Source: Ascaphus truei
Taxonomy: Eukaryota; Chordata; Amphibia; Anura; Ascaphidae
Direction of reading: 5' to 3'
Length of the DNA: 64,000 nt
Assembly (NCBI GenBank): GCA_036426205.1
Contig: CM071568.1
Span: 39,073,328-39,137,327, forward strand
Shown: positions 25,612 to 37,183 of the stretch, one piece after another
How positions within the stretch are numbered: position 1 is the first letter of the stretch
Layout: the number at the start of each line of letters is the position of its first letter
Translations under genes and position numbers: made by a program
Notes under the pieces: model-generated
Told to the model about the DNA's origin: nothing
What the model saw: the letters and a program-made list of their open reading frames with translations, nothing else
Databases searched by the model: none

Positions 25612-26074
25612 TTAAACGCTGCAGTTCAGTCTTTTTTTTTACAAATTTATGCGTTTTTTTACTTCAATAGTTTCAGTGTGGCAATCTCTACTTACCTAAA
25701 GAACTGTATAGCTGCAGTCAATTCGTTCTCCGTGTGTATGATAGGTGAAATTTGGGACATAATTAGGTTGGCATATGTTTTTATTTGCTTCTGTAGTTAC
25801 GTGGAAGCTCATATATTCAGAGCACCTGCCATGACATGTGGCTAGGAGGGGGGCCAGGGCTGACAAAGGGGTGTGCCAGAGCTTGTGACAGGACCTTGAA
25901 GGGGCAGTAGGCAGGCTTAGCAAATGGCGTGTTTTGTTAAAATAGAATACAAGAAAATTGGTTTTCAAATTGTTTTTTAAAAAACAGGAAAATGCTCTTA
26001 AAAGAATTTTTCTTACTGAGAACTCGTTTATTAAAAACAAAACACACATGCAGGATTGACTGCGATGCAGTTTA
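25612..26074. mobile_element. TTAA-type MITE, copy 2
   Basis: Counterpart of 7198-7653. The left end reads TTAAACGCTGCAGTTCAGTC (one extra C) and the right end GACTGCGATGCAGTTTA, so the perfect 19-bp repeat of copy 1 is lost. The central palindrome is reduced to GCTCATATATTCAGAGC. Confidence 0.82.
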
Positions 26075-26469
26075 TTCTTTCGTTGAAACATGGAGACAAC
26101 ATAAATTGGCAAACATGTTGTTGTTGGATATGTACTTAGGTTACATTTAAAATGATTAATTGGGGGCGCTACATTCTATATGAAATGTGATGAGATTTGC
26201 ATCTTATAGTTACTGCTTTTAGTAACAGTCTTGATTGTACTTAACTGCAGTGGACTTGCTACTAATTTTTTATCACTTCTATTTAATTACTATGTACTTA
26301 GCCAGATCTTCAAGTGGTTTGTTAAGCTACCAAGGCTAAAGAATCGGCATCAAACATAATAAGCATCAATGCCAAACATTTGATCGACTTTCAAGCAAAT
26401 TATAACATTATAATAATGTCTTATATATATATATATTATATATAACAATATAATATATACATTAATAAT

Positions 26470-26733
26470 CGTCATCTTGTAGAGCCCTCTTGACTGTAAA
26501 AACTGTCCCGGACAAGCAACTCCGGGGGTTGCTGGGAACATGTGTGGTCCCTTGCAAAATGCTTACTAATGGGGCTGTCGCACTTGCTAACATACAGCGC
26601 ATGTGGAAGCTCCCGTACCAATGTGACATGTCCCAAGAGGCGGCCGCCCCTTATCGGCGATCCGACCTAGCTCCGCACAGCCGGCAGTTCCCCCCACCCG
26701 TTGGCGCGGGGTAAAGCGGGGGAACATGGGATA
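26470..26733 (-). mobile_element. Inverted LTR subfamily 2 fragment, copy 2
   Basis: Counterpart of 8051-8307 with indels. It is inverted relative to the LTR that starts at 28160 and ends at an AT repeat, as in copy 1. Confidence 0.78.
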
Positions 26734-26794
26734 TATATATATCATATCGATTTCGACTTTCAAGCAAATTTATACATTATAATATCTATATATA

Positions 26795-28072
26795 TGTAAG
26801 CTGGTCCCCCCTGTCCCCCCAATGGATGACCCCACGTTTGGCAAGGTGTGCTGCGCGAAGGGAAGTCCTGGTAGCTAGGGACAGCGAGCGGCGAGCAGGG
26901 CGGGTTGCCCGGGGAGCGATCGGGCCGTGCTAGGCCGCTGATCGCGTTGCCACCGGTCCGGTGGCTCGGGTGGTAGCAGGGCGCCCGCCATCCCTAGTGC
27001 TGTTGGCATGCGAGATGCCAGAGGACAGGCGGGAGGCCCCAGATAGCTCGCGCATGCGCGAGGAATAAGCGGCAGCCCAAGGGTGCATGGGGCCAGAGGA
27101 CACTGACGCCAGGGAAGCCAATACGGGTGAGGGATTGCTCTGGGCAATAGGATAGCTACATTCGCGGGTGTTGCAGCACGCAGGCAGTCAGGATCCGGAC
27201 CAGATAGGGGTAGAGGTGGATTGAGGGGTCAGGACCTCTGCATTAGGCCAGAGCCCCAAGGTCCAGTTAGGTCTGGAGCCACCTAGTAGCTTGTGGAGTT
27301 TTAGGAAGGCCCTTAGATAGGGACACTTGCCCCATTATTGGTGATGTCAGGGACACAGTGCTGCAGAGTGCGGCCCTGGAGGTGGGTTCTGGCTAGAAAC
27401 ACACCAATAGACTGCGATAGGGTAGGACATGTTCGCGTTGACTTTCAACCCACGCGGTGTGGAGGGAACACGGTCGGGATCGTGCGGATTTAATCGCTGG
27501 TAACCCGTGCTGGAAGCCCGGGCAGGTAACCTGCAACTCACGTGCACAACAGGCCTATACACAAACATAGTGGGCTGACGCAGCACACAATACACATGGC
27601 ACAAGTGATGTATTTGACTTAGGAGGTACGGACTTTGGGTGGGGTTATGGGAACAGGGGGCTGGGTCCACTGTGAGAGGTTAGGACGTCCGCCGTGACGC
27701 TAGAGGTGGTGGTAGGTAGGTCCGCCGTGACAGCTTAGCTGGTTGCGGTACGGCGTGACGCACCGTGTGGTTAGGTCCGCCGTGGCGCATTGATATGTTA
27801 TATGTGTATGTGCCGTGATATATGCTATATGTGTTTCTATGCAGTAAGTAAAGCCAGCTGCTTTTATATCGCTGCGTTGTTGTGGTTGTTTCCTGTGAGG
27901 GCCTCATCCACTCAGCTGGGATCACCTCCCAGGTGGACGGCGTTGCACCTAGAGAGTATGATATGATGTACCCCAGGTTCCCAAGCGGAGATTAGGCTCC
28001 TTGAGAGCCACACAGGTGGACGAAGCAGGTAGTAGGGCTGGGGATCGGTATTCATAGGGAAACACCGTTACA
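26795..28072 (+). mobile_element. Solo LTR, subfamily 1, copy 2
   Basis: Counterpart of 8369-9618, starting TGTAAGCTGGTCCCCC and ending ACACCGTTACA in a TA-rich context. The internal tandem array (about 27683-27790) is recognisable, but its 28-bp period is disturbed by indels. Confidence 0.82.
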
Positions 28073-28159
28073 TATATTATAGGATATATATATATATAAT
28101 ATATGTATATAATTGCCCTTGAGTGAAAGTCGAATATATATATTATATATATATAAATA

Positions 28160-29273
28160 TATAGGCAGGTCCCGCTACCCCGCCAGGGTGGGGGGAACTG
28201 CCAGGTGGGTGCGAGTAAGGGCGGATCGACGGATAAGGACGCCCACACCTCTTGGGGGATCATGCCATGGGCCAACGGGAGGCTTAGCACACGCGCTTGT
28301 ATGTAGCAAGTGCGACAGCCATAGTAAAAGGCTTGCAAGGGACCACATGTCCAGCAAACCCCCGGGGTTGCTGTCACGGGGGACAGTTAAGTCAAGGCGG
28401 CTGACAAGATTGAGGTGTCCATGAGCAAAGCAGGAAATGTTGGGCCGCTAGCACCCATGCGCGACCAGTCGGAGCAGGGACGGACCAGTGGAAAGGTGAG
28501 GATGAGGTCAGGGAGCACAGTGCCTGAAACTGGCCAGATGGACCCCACATAGGTCCAGCTAGGCCCTGCTCCCATCAAGTTGGGGTGCTTGCAGGGAAGG
28601 CCCCTAGCTAGGGACATGGCCCCAGTAGTGCATATAGTGAGGTACAGTACGACCCGGTGACGACGCCACGCAGTGTGCCAGGCATGCGGTTGGGACCAGA
28701 CCAAGGCCTAGGCTGAGAGGACTCTTAAGGTAGGACCTCCGCGGGGATGTTCACCTCACACAGAGGCGGGATACTTCTTGTGATCAACAACAGGGCAGTG
28801 TGTAATTCGGCGGTACCAGGTACTAGGTACCCGAAAAGGTATCACATCACGTGCACACACATCTCGTGGGAAGCGTACTTCACACACCTTGGTTGGCTGC
28901 ATGGACTCGTATGGACATAGGGTGGGTAGGTTGGTGAAGGCACGGTCAGTACTTTGGGAATTCCACCGAGGGTGACGTTGTGGTGTGGAATAAGTTGTGC
29001 GCCCGTATGGATTGGGAATGTGTATTACTGTTTCAGATATAGAGTTGTGTGTTATCAGTAAAAGATAAGTATTATACCACTGTGTGTGTGTATTTATTCT
29101 TTACTGTGTGTTCCGGGAAGGGGTATTCACAACAGCGTTGGCATCCCTACAGGTGGAGGCGCGTCGTCAAATAGATACGATCACCCAGGCTCCAAACGGC
29201 GGGGATCAGGCCTCCTGTGAGCACTCAGGTAATGCATCACGTAGTTCCCAGCCCGGGGAAAGGAAGGGCTACA
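28160..29273 (+). mobile_element. Solo LTR, subfamily 2, copy 2
   Basis: Counterpart of 9698-10812, starting TATAGGCAGGTCCC and ending GGAAGGGCTACA. It keeps a CAGTAAAAG poly(A)-like site near 29057 and the terminal block before TACATATATTA. Confidence 0.78.
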
Positions 29274-30676
29274 TATATTAGGTAATCTCAAATGAAGGCC
29301 ATACCAAATATATGCAAAAAAGTGTCTTTTATTGGCCGCAACATTTGGTACCCTCTGGAGGCCTTATATTGTATGAATGTACGAGTGTGCGCGTGTCTCA
29401 ATAGTTTATATGAGGGAGTGTGATATATAGCACCCACTGTTGTGATGTTACACATGTTGGGAAGTCAAGCAAACAGTATTGCATTGACAATTGTAAGCAA
29501 ATCGATTCAGACACTAATAGCTTTGCGGTATTTCTACTCGTTGTGAATAGATCTGCTTTGAGCTTTAGACAAGACAGGATTTGAGCTCGTGAAATACGCA
29601 GTCTTTTGGGATTTTGTCCTGTCTTTTTTTTTTTTTTTTTGTAACAACCAGGGTGTATTGGAGGCGTACAGTGATTTGAGGGGGCATGTATCAAGCTCTG
29701 CAAGTGGGCCATAGTAACAACAAAAACGATGTAAGAATTGCTGGAGGTATGAGAATCACTTGCACAACTGTTTAGGTTATTGTTGCTTTATACGTCATCT
29801 TCCACAGTAACATGAAATAGGAGGAATGGCTACGGGAACAGTAAGATGGGCAGGAGAGCGGAGAGATGGAGAAGTGATAAAAATTACTGTATTACAGGTG
29901 AATGAAGCCAATTTGTGTGGCACATTTGTGTTGATTAGGTAACTTTTGGTGCCTTTTCTGGAAGAATTAGAACTATGGTAAAGTATTTTGGTTTGACAAA
30001 GTCCTCACAATATTGAATGGCCTTGCCATTGTATGTTCGGTATGTTGTTATTGTGCAATTTTTACCATAATCATTTTTATATTCCTTCCATGACAGAAGA
30101 TTCCACACACTACATATGCCAGATCTGAAAGACATTAGTTTTATCACAAAATCAGATAATTAAGACCAGTTTTTACCCATACAATGTACAAGTAAAAATT
30201 TAGGAATAAATGCCTAACTAAACTTTTATTTTTTAATACACACATTATTAATACAGGGACTGTTCTAGAATCAAATCATTTATGGCAACTATTGCTTTTT
30301 ATTATAGGTGTTCCGATTGCAAGTATTATTAAATTCTATTTTAACTGATGATTGAAGTGAACTATATACCAGGATTATGTTTATTAAACAGCATAATCCA
30401 GTATAGTTATGTCAGAGTCAATCAATACAAGACACAGCGGGGCCTAACATTTGACACTAAGAGGACACATAGTCCATAGTTACTAAGGGGTTGCCATTAT
30501 GCCATTTAAAACTTTCATTCCTGATCGAATACACCTAAGCAGAAGGGTCTTAGGTAGCTGGCTTTGAAAATATGGCACATAGTGAAATTCACTGTCAATA
30601 TGTTTTTTTGCTTCTGTTTTACCTTCCTTTTGCCAGCTTGTAATTTAGGTTGCAGGGAAAAAAATTAATATATATA
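29274..30676. other. Copy-2 counterpart of 10813-12211
   Basis: No gene recognised. The T-run is at 29623-29640. Element boundaries are not visible. Confidence 0.5.
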
Positions 30677-31184
30677 TCTATATTATATAATGAAAAATCT
30701 TGTTGAGAGGTCTGGAGACCAATTGATTGTCCGTGGTCCGCCCCGCCCTCCACGGCGCTCATTGGCCGGTGTTGTCTGCCCCCCCCGTTTTTGTCCCGGC
30801 CCCCCCCCCCACGGCTCTCATTGGCCCCACCGAGCACACTCTCTCTGCTCTCTCCTCCTCTCTCCTCCCACAGGCGCTCCCTTCCCGGGCTCTCACCCTC
30901 CCACGGCTCTCACATCCCCCCGATTCTCACCATCCCCACGGCCTCAATCCTCGACATCACCCTCCCCACGGTTTCCAACATACCCCCAGACTCTACCCTC
31001 CCCACGCACCTCACCCTCCCCAGCCCCACAACCCCTCACACGCCCCCTCCACCCCCCCCCTGCCCCTACCCAATTCCCTCACCCCATCCCACGCCCCACC
31101 CATCCACACAGCCCTCATCCTCCCCAAGGCTCTACCTCCTACGGCTCTCACTCCCATAGGACATCCCTCCCCCCTGGATCTCCT

Positions 31185-31560
31185 CCCTCACCAGGTGCTT
31201 CCTACCCTCACCCGGCGATAGCTCTCGCCTCACACACCGCCTTCCCCCTCCCTCACCTGGCACTCTCCTTCCCTCACCCGGCGCTACTCTCCCCCTACCC
31301 ATCACCCGGACGCTCTCCTCCCTCACCGCGCGCTCTCTCTCCCTCATACAGTTCTTTCTCCCCTTACCAGGCGCTCTCCTCCCGGCGATCCGCTCCGCTC
31401 ACAGGCTCTCTCTACCCTCACCCGGGCACTCTCTAATCTACCCTCACCCGGAGCTCCTCCCTCACAACGTCCTCTCCCCGGCGCATCCTCCTCAACACAC
31501 CGCTCCATTCCCGGCGCGCTCCTCACCCGGCGCTTCACCTTCCCCGGCGCTTACCCCCCC
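31185..31560. repeat. Minisatellite A in the complete Helitron
   Basis: Degenerate tandem units around CTCCCTCACCCGGCGCTCTC, equivalent to 12945-13215. Unit spacing is irregular because of indels. Confidence 0.85.
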
Positions 31561-31854
31561 AAAGAGCAGCGCTCTCTGCAGCTCTCCCCTCACAAGGCCG
31601 ATCCCCCAGCATCCCCATCCGCGAGAGCGCTCCTCCGGCTCTCAACTCACACACAGGGCGCTACCTCAGGATTGTCTCCGCCTCGCCCGGTGAAAGGCAC
31701 AGCACCTACTCACCGGAGTGCTCGCCTCTTCGCTGAGGGAATTGAAGGTGGAGAGAGGAGGCGGCCGGACGTACCGGAGGAAGGAGGAGGAGAGCGAGGG
31801 TCCAAGAGGTGAAGTAACGCAGGGAATGGGTTCTTTAACGCGTCCCGACCCTCC

Positions 31855-33930
31855 TTCACGCCCCCCCCCATGCCTTTGCCCAAAACAGCTTCCTCCCACC
31901 CCCTGCCCTTTGCCCCCTGCTCTCCTCACCCTGCCCTTTGCCAAATGCCCCCCCTCCCCCTTGCCTTTGCCCATGCCCTCCCTCCCCTGCCTTTGCCCCC
32001 TGCCCTCCCTCCCATTGCCTTTGCTCCTTCCCTCCCTCCCCCTGCCCTTTGCACCTGCCCTCCCTATCCTGCCTTTGCCCCTGCCCCCCGCCTTTGCCAC
32101 TGACCTCACTGCCCTTGACCTTTCTGCCCCATCCTGGCCCTCCCCTGCCCTTTGCCCCTCCCTGACCTTTGGCCCCCCCCTCCCTCCCTCCTGCCTTTGC
32201 CCTCCCTCCGGCCCGTTGCTCCCCCCGTCCCTCCCTGCCCTTTGCCCCCCCCTTCCTCCCTGCCCTTTGCCCCTGTCTCTCCCTGCCTTTTGCCCCCCCA
32301 TCCCTCCCTGCCCTTTGCCCCCCCCCCCATCACTCTTGCACTTGCCCCCGTCCTCCCTGCATTTTGCCCCCCCCTCCCCTCCATGCCCTTTGCCACCAGC
32401 CCCTCCATTTGCCCCTTGCCCCCCCGCCCCCCCTGCCCTTTGCCCCCCCACCATACTCCCTGAATTTTGCCCCCGCCCCCCTGTCTTTGCACTCCTGCCC
32501 CCCTTGCCCCATGCCTCCAGGCACTTGGGACTCCCCGCCATTTGCCCTTGACCCCTGCCCTTTGACACCCCGCCCTTGAACCTCCTTCCTCACACTTACT
32601 TGGCCCCCCCCTTCCCTTTGCCTTCCCTTTGCCCCCCTGCCCTTTGCCTTCCCGTTGACCCCCCTGCCCTTTGCCCCTTTTCCCCCCCTGCCCTTTGCCC
32701 CCTTTTCCCCCCCTGCCCTTCGCCCCCCCTTCCCTTCCCTTCGCCCCCCCTTCTTCTTAGCCCCCATGCTCTTCGCCCCCCTTCTTCTTTGCCCCACCTT
32801 CCTGCCCTTGCACCCCCTTCCCTGCTCTTTGGCCCCCCCTTCTGACCTTTGCCCTCTTCCATGCCCTTTGCCCTCCTGCCCTCCCTGCCCTTTGCCCTCC
32901 TGCCCTCCCTGCCCTTTGCCCTCCCTGCCCTCCCTGCCCTCTGCCCTCCCTTTGCCCCCCCACCTTTGCCCTGCCCTTGCCCCCCGCCCTTCTACGCTCA
33001 TGCCCCTTGGCCCCCGCCCTTCTATGTCCCTTGCCCCCCAGCCCTTCTATGCCCCTTGGCCCCCCCCGCCCTTCTACGCCCCTTGGCCCCCTTCCCCCCC
33101 ATCCTTCTATGCCCCTTGTCCCCCCCCGCCCTTCTACGCCCTTTGGCCCCCCCCGCCCTTCCATGCCCCTTGGCCCCCCCCGCCCTTCTATGCCCCTTGT
33201 CCCCCTTCTATGCCCCCTGCCCCCCCCCACCCTTCTACGCCACTTGGCCCCCCCCGCCCTTCTATGCCCCTTGGCCCCTCGCCCCATTCCAGCCCTTCCC
33301 CACACCCCACACTTCCAATCCCCACCGCACTTCATCCCCCCCTTATGCCCCATTCCTTTTGCCCCCCTGCCCTTTGCCCCCCCTGTGGCCCTTTTTCATG
33401 CCCATTGCCCACCTTTCATTGCCCCCTCTCCTATTGCCCCCCCTTTTTCGCCCCCTTCCCTATTGTCACTCACCCCTGCATTTGAACTCACCCCGCCTTC
33501 CTTTGCCCCCTGCCCCACTTTGCCCCACCCTTCCCTTTGCCCCCCTTTACCCTTGCCCGTTGCCCTTCCCCCCTGCCCTTGGTCACGCCCCCATGCTCCT
33601 GCTTCGGCCGAATGCCGCTCCTGCCCTCGCCCATCCTGCCCCCTTGCCATCCCCCGGCCCCTGGTTGCCCCCCACCCCCTGCCCCCCCAACGCCATGCCT
33701 TGCCCCCGCCCTTCCACGCCACTTAGCCCCTTCCGCCCTTCTACGACCTTGTAACCCCTCTCACACCCGATTCCCTTACCACCCCGCCCTCCCCATCTCC
33801 CCACCGACACTTCCACTCCCCCCTCCGCCCTTCCACTCACTCACACCGACCTTCCACTTCCCACCCCCCCTCCCCCCGCCCTTCCACTCCCCCCCGCCCT
33901 TCCACTCCCCCCCTGCCCTTCCACGCCCGG
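31855..33930. repeat. Minisatellite B, about 2 kb, C-rich strand
   Basis: Tandem units of 25-30 bases change along the array. First come CCCTGCCCTTTGCCCC units. Around 32880-32940 they are tight CCCTGCCCTTTGCCCTCCTG units. From about 32990 to 33290 they become GCCCTTCTATGCCCCTTGG plus a C-run. Near the 3' end they are GCCCTTCCACTCCCC. The plus strand is almost G-free outside TGCC and TTGG, so the minus strand carries hundreds of G-runs of three or more. Confidence 0.92.
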
Positions 33931-33953
33931 GCAACGCCGAGTATATCAGCTAG

Positions 33954-34167
33954 TATATATATATATATCTCAAATCGGAAAAGAATCCCAAACAAGTACA
34001 GTACTCCGTTTACTTTCTTGTTTTATGATATATATCATTCCATAGCACCACCAGGAGCTTTATTTTTAGCTTACTTTTCCTGTTTTTTTGATACCCTTGA
34101 TTTCTTTCTCTGATTGCATATATACCAACACTGTATAGGATATTGGTATATAGCACCATGCCAAATA
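33954..34167. other. AT-rich sequence after the Helitron
   Basis: A TA repeat immediately follows the Helitron end. No gene is seen. Confidence 0.5.
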
Positions 34168-34257
34168 CTTTATTTATGAAATGTTTTGCCAGGAAGTAAT
34201 AAGTGAGAGTTACCTCTCGTTTCCCAGTATGTCTTGGGCACAGTTATGTTAACAATA
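34168..34257 (-). mobile_element. L2-type LINE 3' end, fragment 1 of 3
   Basis: It matches the 3' untranslated end of the intact LINE at 51526-55300: TTTGCCAGGAAGTAAT and GAGAGTTACCTCTCGTTT are shared with 51580-51616. The match stops at the AACAATA word where another element was inserted, and it resumes at 35610. Confidence 0.82.
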
Positions 34258-35609
34258 TATGATTAGAACATATATAGGTACCTCACACCTCCAGATGGAG
34301 GGAGAGACACAAAATGAGCCCCCCAGTAGTATGCACTCTGACATCTATAGATGAATAGATGGTAAGAGAATGGGTGCAGCCTAGATACCTTGATACAAAA
34401 ATTGAAAGCAAGTATCCCCTATAACTGATTATTGGATAATGGGGAATTAATAAAACCAGTTTAATTGTATCCTAACATAATAAAATAATTGGGATATAAT
34501 AGTGGGATAAAATGACGTCCGCATTGGGAAGCAGCAATCAGTAGCTGTGCCAGCTGATCAGTGGGTAACGATATCAGCTGCAGCAGCAAGCACCAGTAAT
34601 TACAGTGCCGACCGTAAGAGGAATGACTGTATAATGATGATACTATATTATGTCCAGCCGTCTGTGGTCAGTAACTGTGCCAGGTGATCAGTGGATAATT
34701 ATATCAGCTGAAGCGGCATAGCGGGAAGGGGTGCTCACAGAATAATCCTATGTGCAGAACCTGGCAGATAAAGAACACAGTGGACAACAGATCTCAATTC
34801 TCGGTATAATTACAACTCTAGAATATGTGTAACCATCTGCATATAGCAGGATATAATAATTACATAAAGTTTCTCGGACAAGGATCGTAGTGAGCAATGG
34901 ATCCCTAGAGGTAAGTATCTCTGCTATCTAGCAGAGAGACTCGTACGTGACCACAGAACAGATGGTGGTCACACGGCAGGCACAATTGGCAGAAAAATAA
35001 TTGCTATACTGCCCTAATGAGCATAGTGCAAATTGCCATGTCTTATGTTGGTGTGGTCTGGCAACAACATTTAACATAGTATAGCTATCTGGATAAAGCT
35101 AGTTGGTGTAGCACCTAGTAACTAAACCCTAAGATGAAGGATATAAGGGAGGGTAGGGATGGATAACAAGGTGACCCTACAAATAGCATTGGCAGGAGTA
35201 CAAAGGCCAAAAGTAATTTTGAGCCAATGGAAGGAAATATGTAAAAACTCCCCCCTTCTACGACCACACTACAAAAAATATATATATACTGTAGTTGGTA
35301 TAGAAGTGGACCGCCAAGGTGAGGTGATCGCAGCTGATACTGGGGTACTACAGGTGGGAGCTGGGCTCGCAGTGTGCTGCTCACTGCAACAAGTGCCTCT
35401 GACTAGAGACATCAGTCCCGGTTTGTAGAGAGACAAGTACATCAGTGGTTACTGGTTCAGTAAACACCAACATGAGGTGCCCAACTGTAAGATAGTGATT
35501 AGTATAGTACCTTGTAGCTAAACTTAGTGCGTCACTCACTGCAGCAAACGCCTCTAACTGAAGATTTCAGACCCGACGTATGTTTAACAGTTGCGCGCTT
35601 TGTCAAGGG
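34258..35609. mobile_element. Unclassified 1.35-kb insertion with 7-bp target duplication
   Basis: This segment interrupts the L2 copy. The word AACAATA occurs just before it (34251-34257) and just after it (35610-35616), while the intact LINE has a single AATAATA-like word at that position (51646-51652), so AACAATA is probably a target duplication. Interior partial repeats include CTGTGCCAG-TGATCAGTGG at about 34545-34567 and 34674-34696. The right end reads CAGTTGCGCGCTTTGTCAAGGG. No long reading frame and no terminal inverted repeat is visible. It could be a SINE/LINE-like or Penelope-like copy; I do not recognise it. Confidence 0.6.
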
Positions 35610-35688
35610 AACAATACATGGTTACATTAAATGAACAGGGTTGTACATTATATTTAAAGACATTTCATGAACAGTTAAAGATAATATA
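35610..35688 (-). mobile_element. L2-type LINE 3' end, fragment 2 of 3
   Basis: It continues the alignment with 51648-51737 (AATACATGGTTACA, GAACAGGGTTGTACATTATA, CAGTTAAAGA). It stops at the TA where the Tc1 element entered. Confidence 0.85.
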
Positions 35689-37183
35689 CAATTAGAGCCG
35701 TAAATAATTGGACACTGACACAATTTTCATAATTTTGGCTCTGTACGCCACCACAATGGATTTGAAATGAAACAACTGAGATGCAATAGAAGTGCAGACT
35801 TTCAGCTTTAATTCAAGGGGTTGAACAAAAATATCGTATGAAACGTTTAGGAATTGCAACCATTGTCATACACAGTCCCTTATTTCAGGGGCTCAAATGT
35901 AATTGGAAAAATTAACACAATCATAAATAAAATGTTCATTTTTAATACTTTGTCGAGAATCCTTTGCAGGCAATGACTGCTTTAAGTCTGGAACGCATGG
36001 ACATCACAAAACGCTGGGTTTCCTCCTTTGTGATGCTTTGCCAGGCCTTTACTGCAGCTGTCTTCAGTTGTTGTTTGTTCGTGGGTCTTTGTTCATCTGT
36101 AAAGTGAAGCGCCGTCCAATCAACTTCGCTGAATTTGGCTGAATCTGGGCAGACAATATATCCCTATAAACTTCAGAATTCATCCAGCTGCTTCTGTCAC
36201 ATAATCAATAAACACTAGTGATCCAGTGCCATTGTAAGCCATGCATGCCCATGCCATCACACTGCCTCCATCGTGTTTTACAGATGATGTGGTATGCTTT
36301 AGATCATGAGCCGTTCCAAGCCTTCTCCATACTTTTTTTCTTCCCATCATTCTGGTACAAGTTGTTCTTAGTTTCATCTGTCCAAAAATGCTGTTCCAGA
36401 ACAGGGCTGGCTTTTTTAGATATTGTTTGGCAAAGTCTAATCTGGCCTTTCTATTCTTGAGGCTTATGAATTGTTTGCACCTTGTGGTGAACCCTCTTTG
36501 TTTTTGCTCTTGTGAAGTCTTCTCTTTATGGTAGACTTGGATAATAATATGCCTACCTCCTGGAGAGTGTTCTTCACTTGGCTGGATGTTGTGAAGGGGT
36601 TTTTCTTTACCATGGAAAGGATCCTACGATCATCCACCAATGTTGTCTTCCGTGGACGTCCAGGCCTTTTTGTGTTGCAGACCTCACCAGTGCGTTCTTT
36701 TTTTCTCAGAATCTATCAAACTGTTGATTTGGCCACTCCTAATTTTCCTGCTATCTCTCTGATGGATTTTCTTTTTTTTTGCCTAAGGATGCCCTGTTTC
36801 ATTGCATTGAGAGCTCTCTTTGACCGCATGTTGTGGGTTCAGAGCAACAGCTTCCAAATGCGAATGCCACACTGGAATCAACTCCAGACCTTTACCTGCT
36901 TAATTGATGGTGAAATAACGAAGGAATAGCCCCCCACATGAAACAGCTTTTGAGTCAATTGTCCAATTACTTTTGGTCCCTTGAAAAGGAGGGGGCTACA
37001 TATTAAAGTGATGTAATTCCTAAACTCGTCCTCCAATTTGGATGTGAATACTCTCAAATTAAAGCTGATAGACTGCACTTTAAGCCCACATTCATTATTT
37101 AACTGTAACCTGAATTTATATTGGTACACAAAACCGAAATAACAAAACTTGTATCAGTGTCCAATTATTTCCGGACCTAACTG
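35689..37183 (-). mobile_element. Tc1/mariner DNA transposon nested in the L2 copy
   Basis: A 1495-bp element has imperfect inverted ends: CAATTAGAGCCGTAAATAAT at left, and CAGTTAGGTCCGGAAATAAT as the reverse complement of the right. Both continue into TGGACACTGA. It is flanked by TA at 35687-35688 and 37184-37185. The interrupted L2 reads through on both sides, which fixes the insertion point. It is better preserved than the Tc1 at 724-2210 and belongs to another subfamily. Confidence 0.93.
35950..36830 (-). pseudogene. Tc1-like transposase, degenerate
   Basis: Transposase of the cut-and-paste DDE type, minus strand. From the N-terminus (about 36828) it begins MRSKRALNAMKQ, then a helix-turn-helix stretch KSIREIAGKLGVAKSTV followed by an in-frame stop. 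A GRPRKTT hook-like motif comes near 36655. An open part at 36180-36377 contains KVWRRLGTAHDLKHT and HDGGSVMAWACMAYNG from the catalytic domain. A frameshift follows VTE at about 36190, and a stop lies near 36080. The residual C-terminal sequence ends in ACKGFSTKY near 35950. At least three lesions make it inactive. Confidence 0.88.

Larger units (their letters stand above)
18250..33953 (+). repeat. Copy 2 of the long direct duplication (indel-rich)
   Basis: Collinear with 1-13812, but with frequent one- to four-base insertions and deletions. These break features intact in copy 1: the 19-bp TTAA MITE ends (25612, 26074), the hAT end TAGAGATGGGC (21390, two extra bases) and the 28-bp LTR array (about 27683-27790), which keeps its exact period in copy 1 and in the unrelated LTR at 62549-62678. 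Inserted bases exceed deleted ones overall. This error pattern resembles unpolished single-molecule reads. The Helitron end at 33953 is complete here and missing in copy 1. Confidence 0.93.
30677..33953 (+). mobile_element. Non-autonomous Helitron-like element, complete copy
   Basis: About 3.28 kb. The 5' end is TCTATATTATATAATG after A (30676). The 3' end is CAGCTAG at 33947-33953 followed by T, fitting the A-TC...CTRR-T rule of rolling-circle Helitrons. Just upstream, CCCGGGCAACGCCGAG (33926-33941) forms a short GC hairpin about 8 bases before the CTAG, the expected terminator. No Rep or helicase coding sequence is present. The interior is a CTCATTGGCC-type leader, minisatellite A, a roughly 260-bp single-copy bridge (31590-31850) and a long minisatellite B. 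All long proline-, alanine- or glycine-rich frames on either strand are translations of the tandem repeats. Confidence 0.78.

Noticed and set aside
30690..33953. Long proline-, alanine- or glycine-rich frames (up to about 300 codons) on both strands
   Set aside because: They are translations of C-rich minisatellites whose units are not multiples of three in a constant way. Several overlap on both strands and in several frames.
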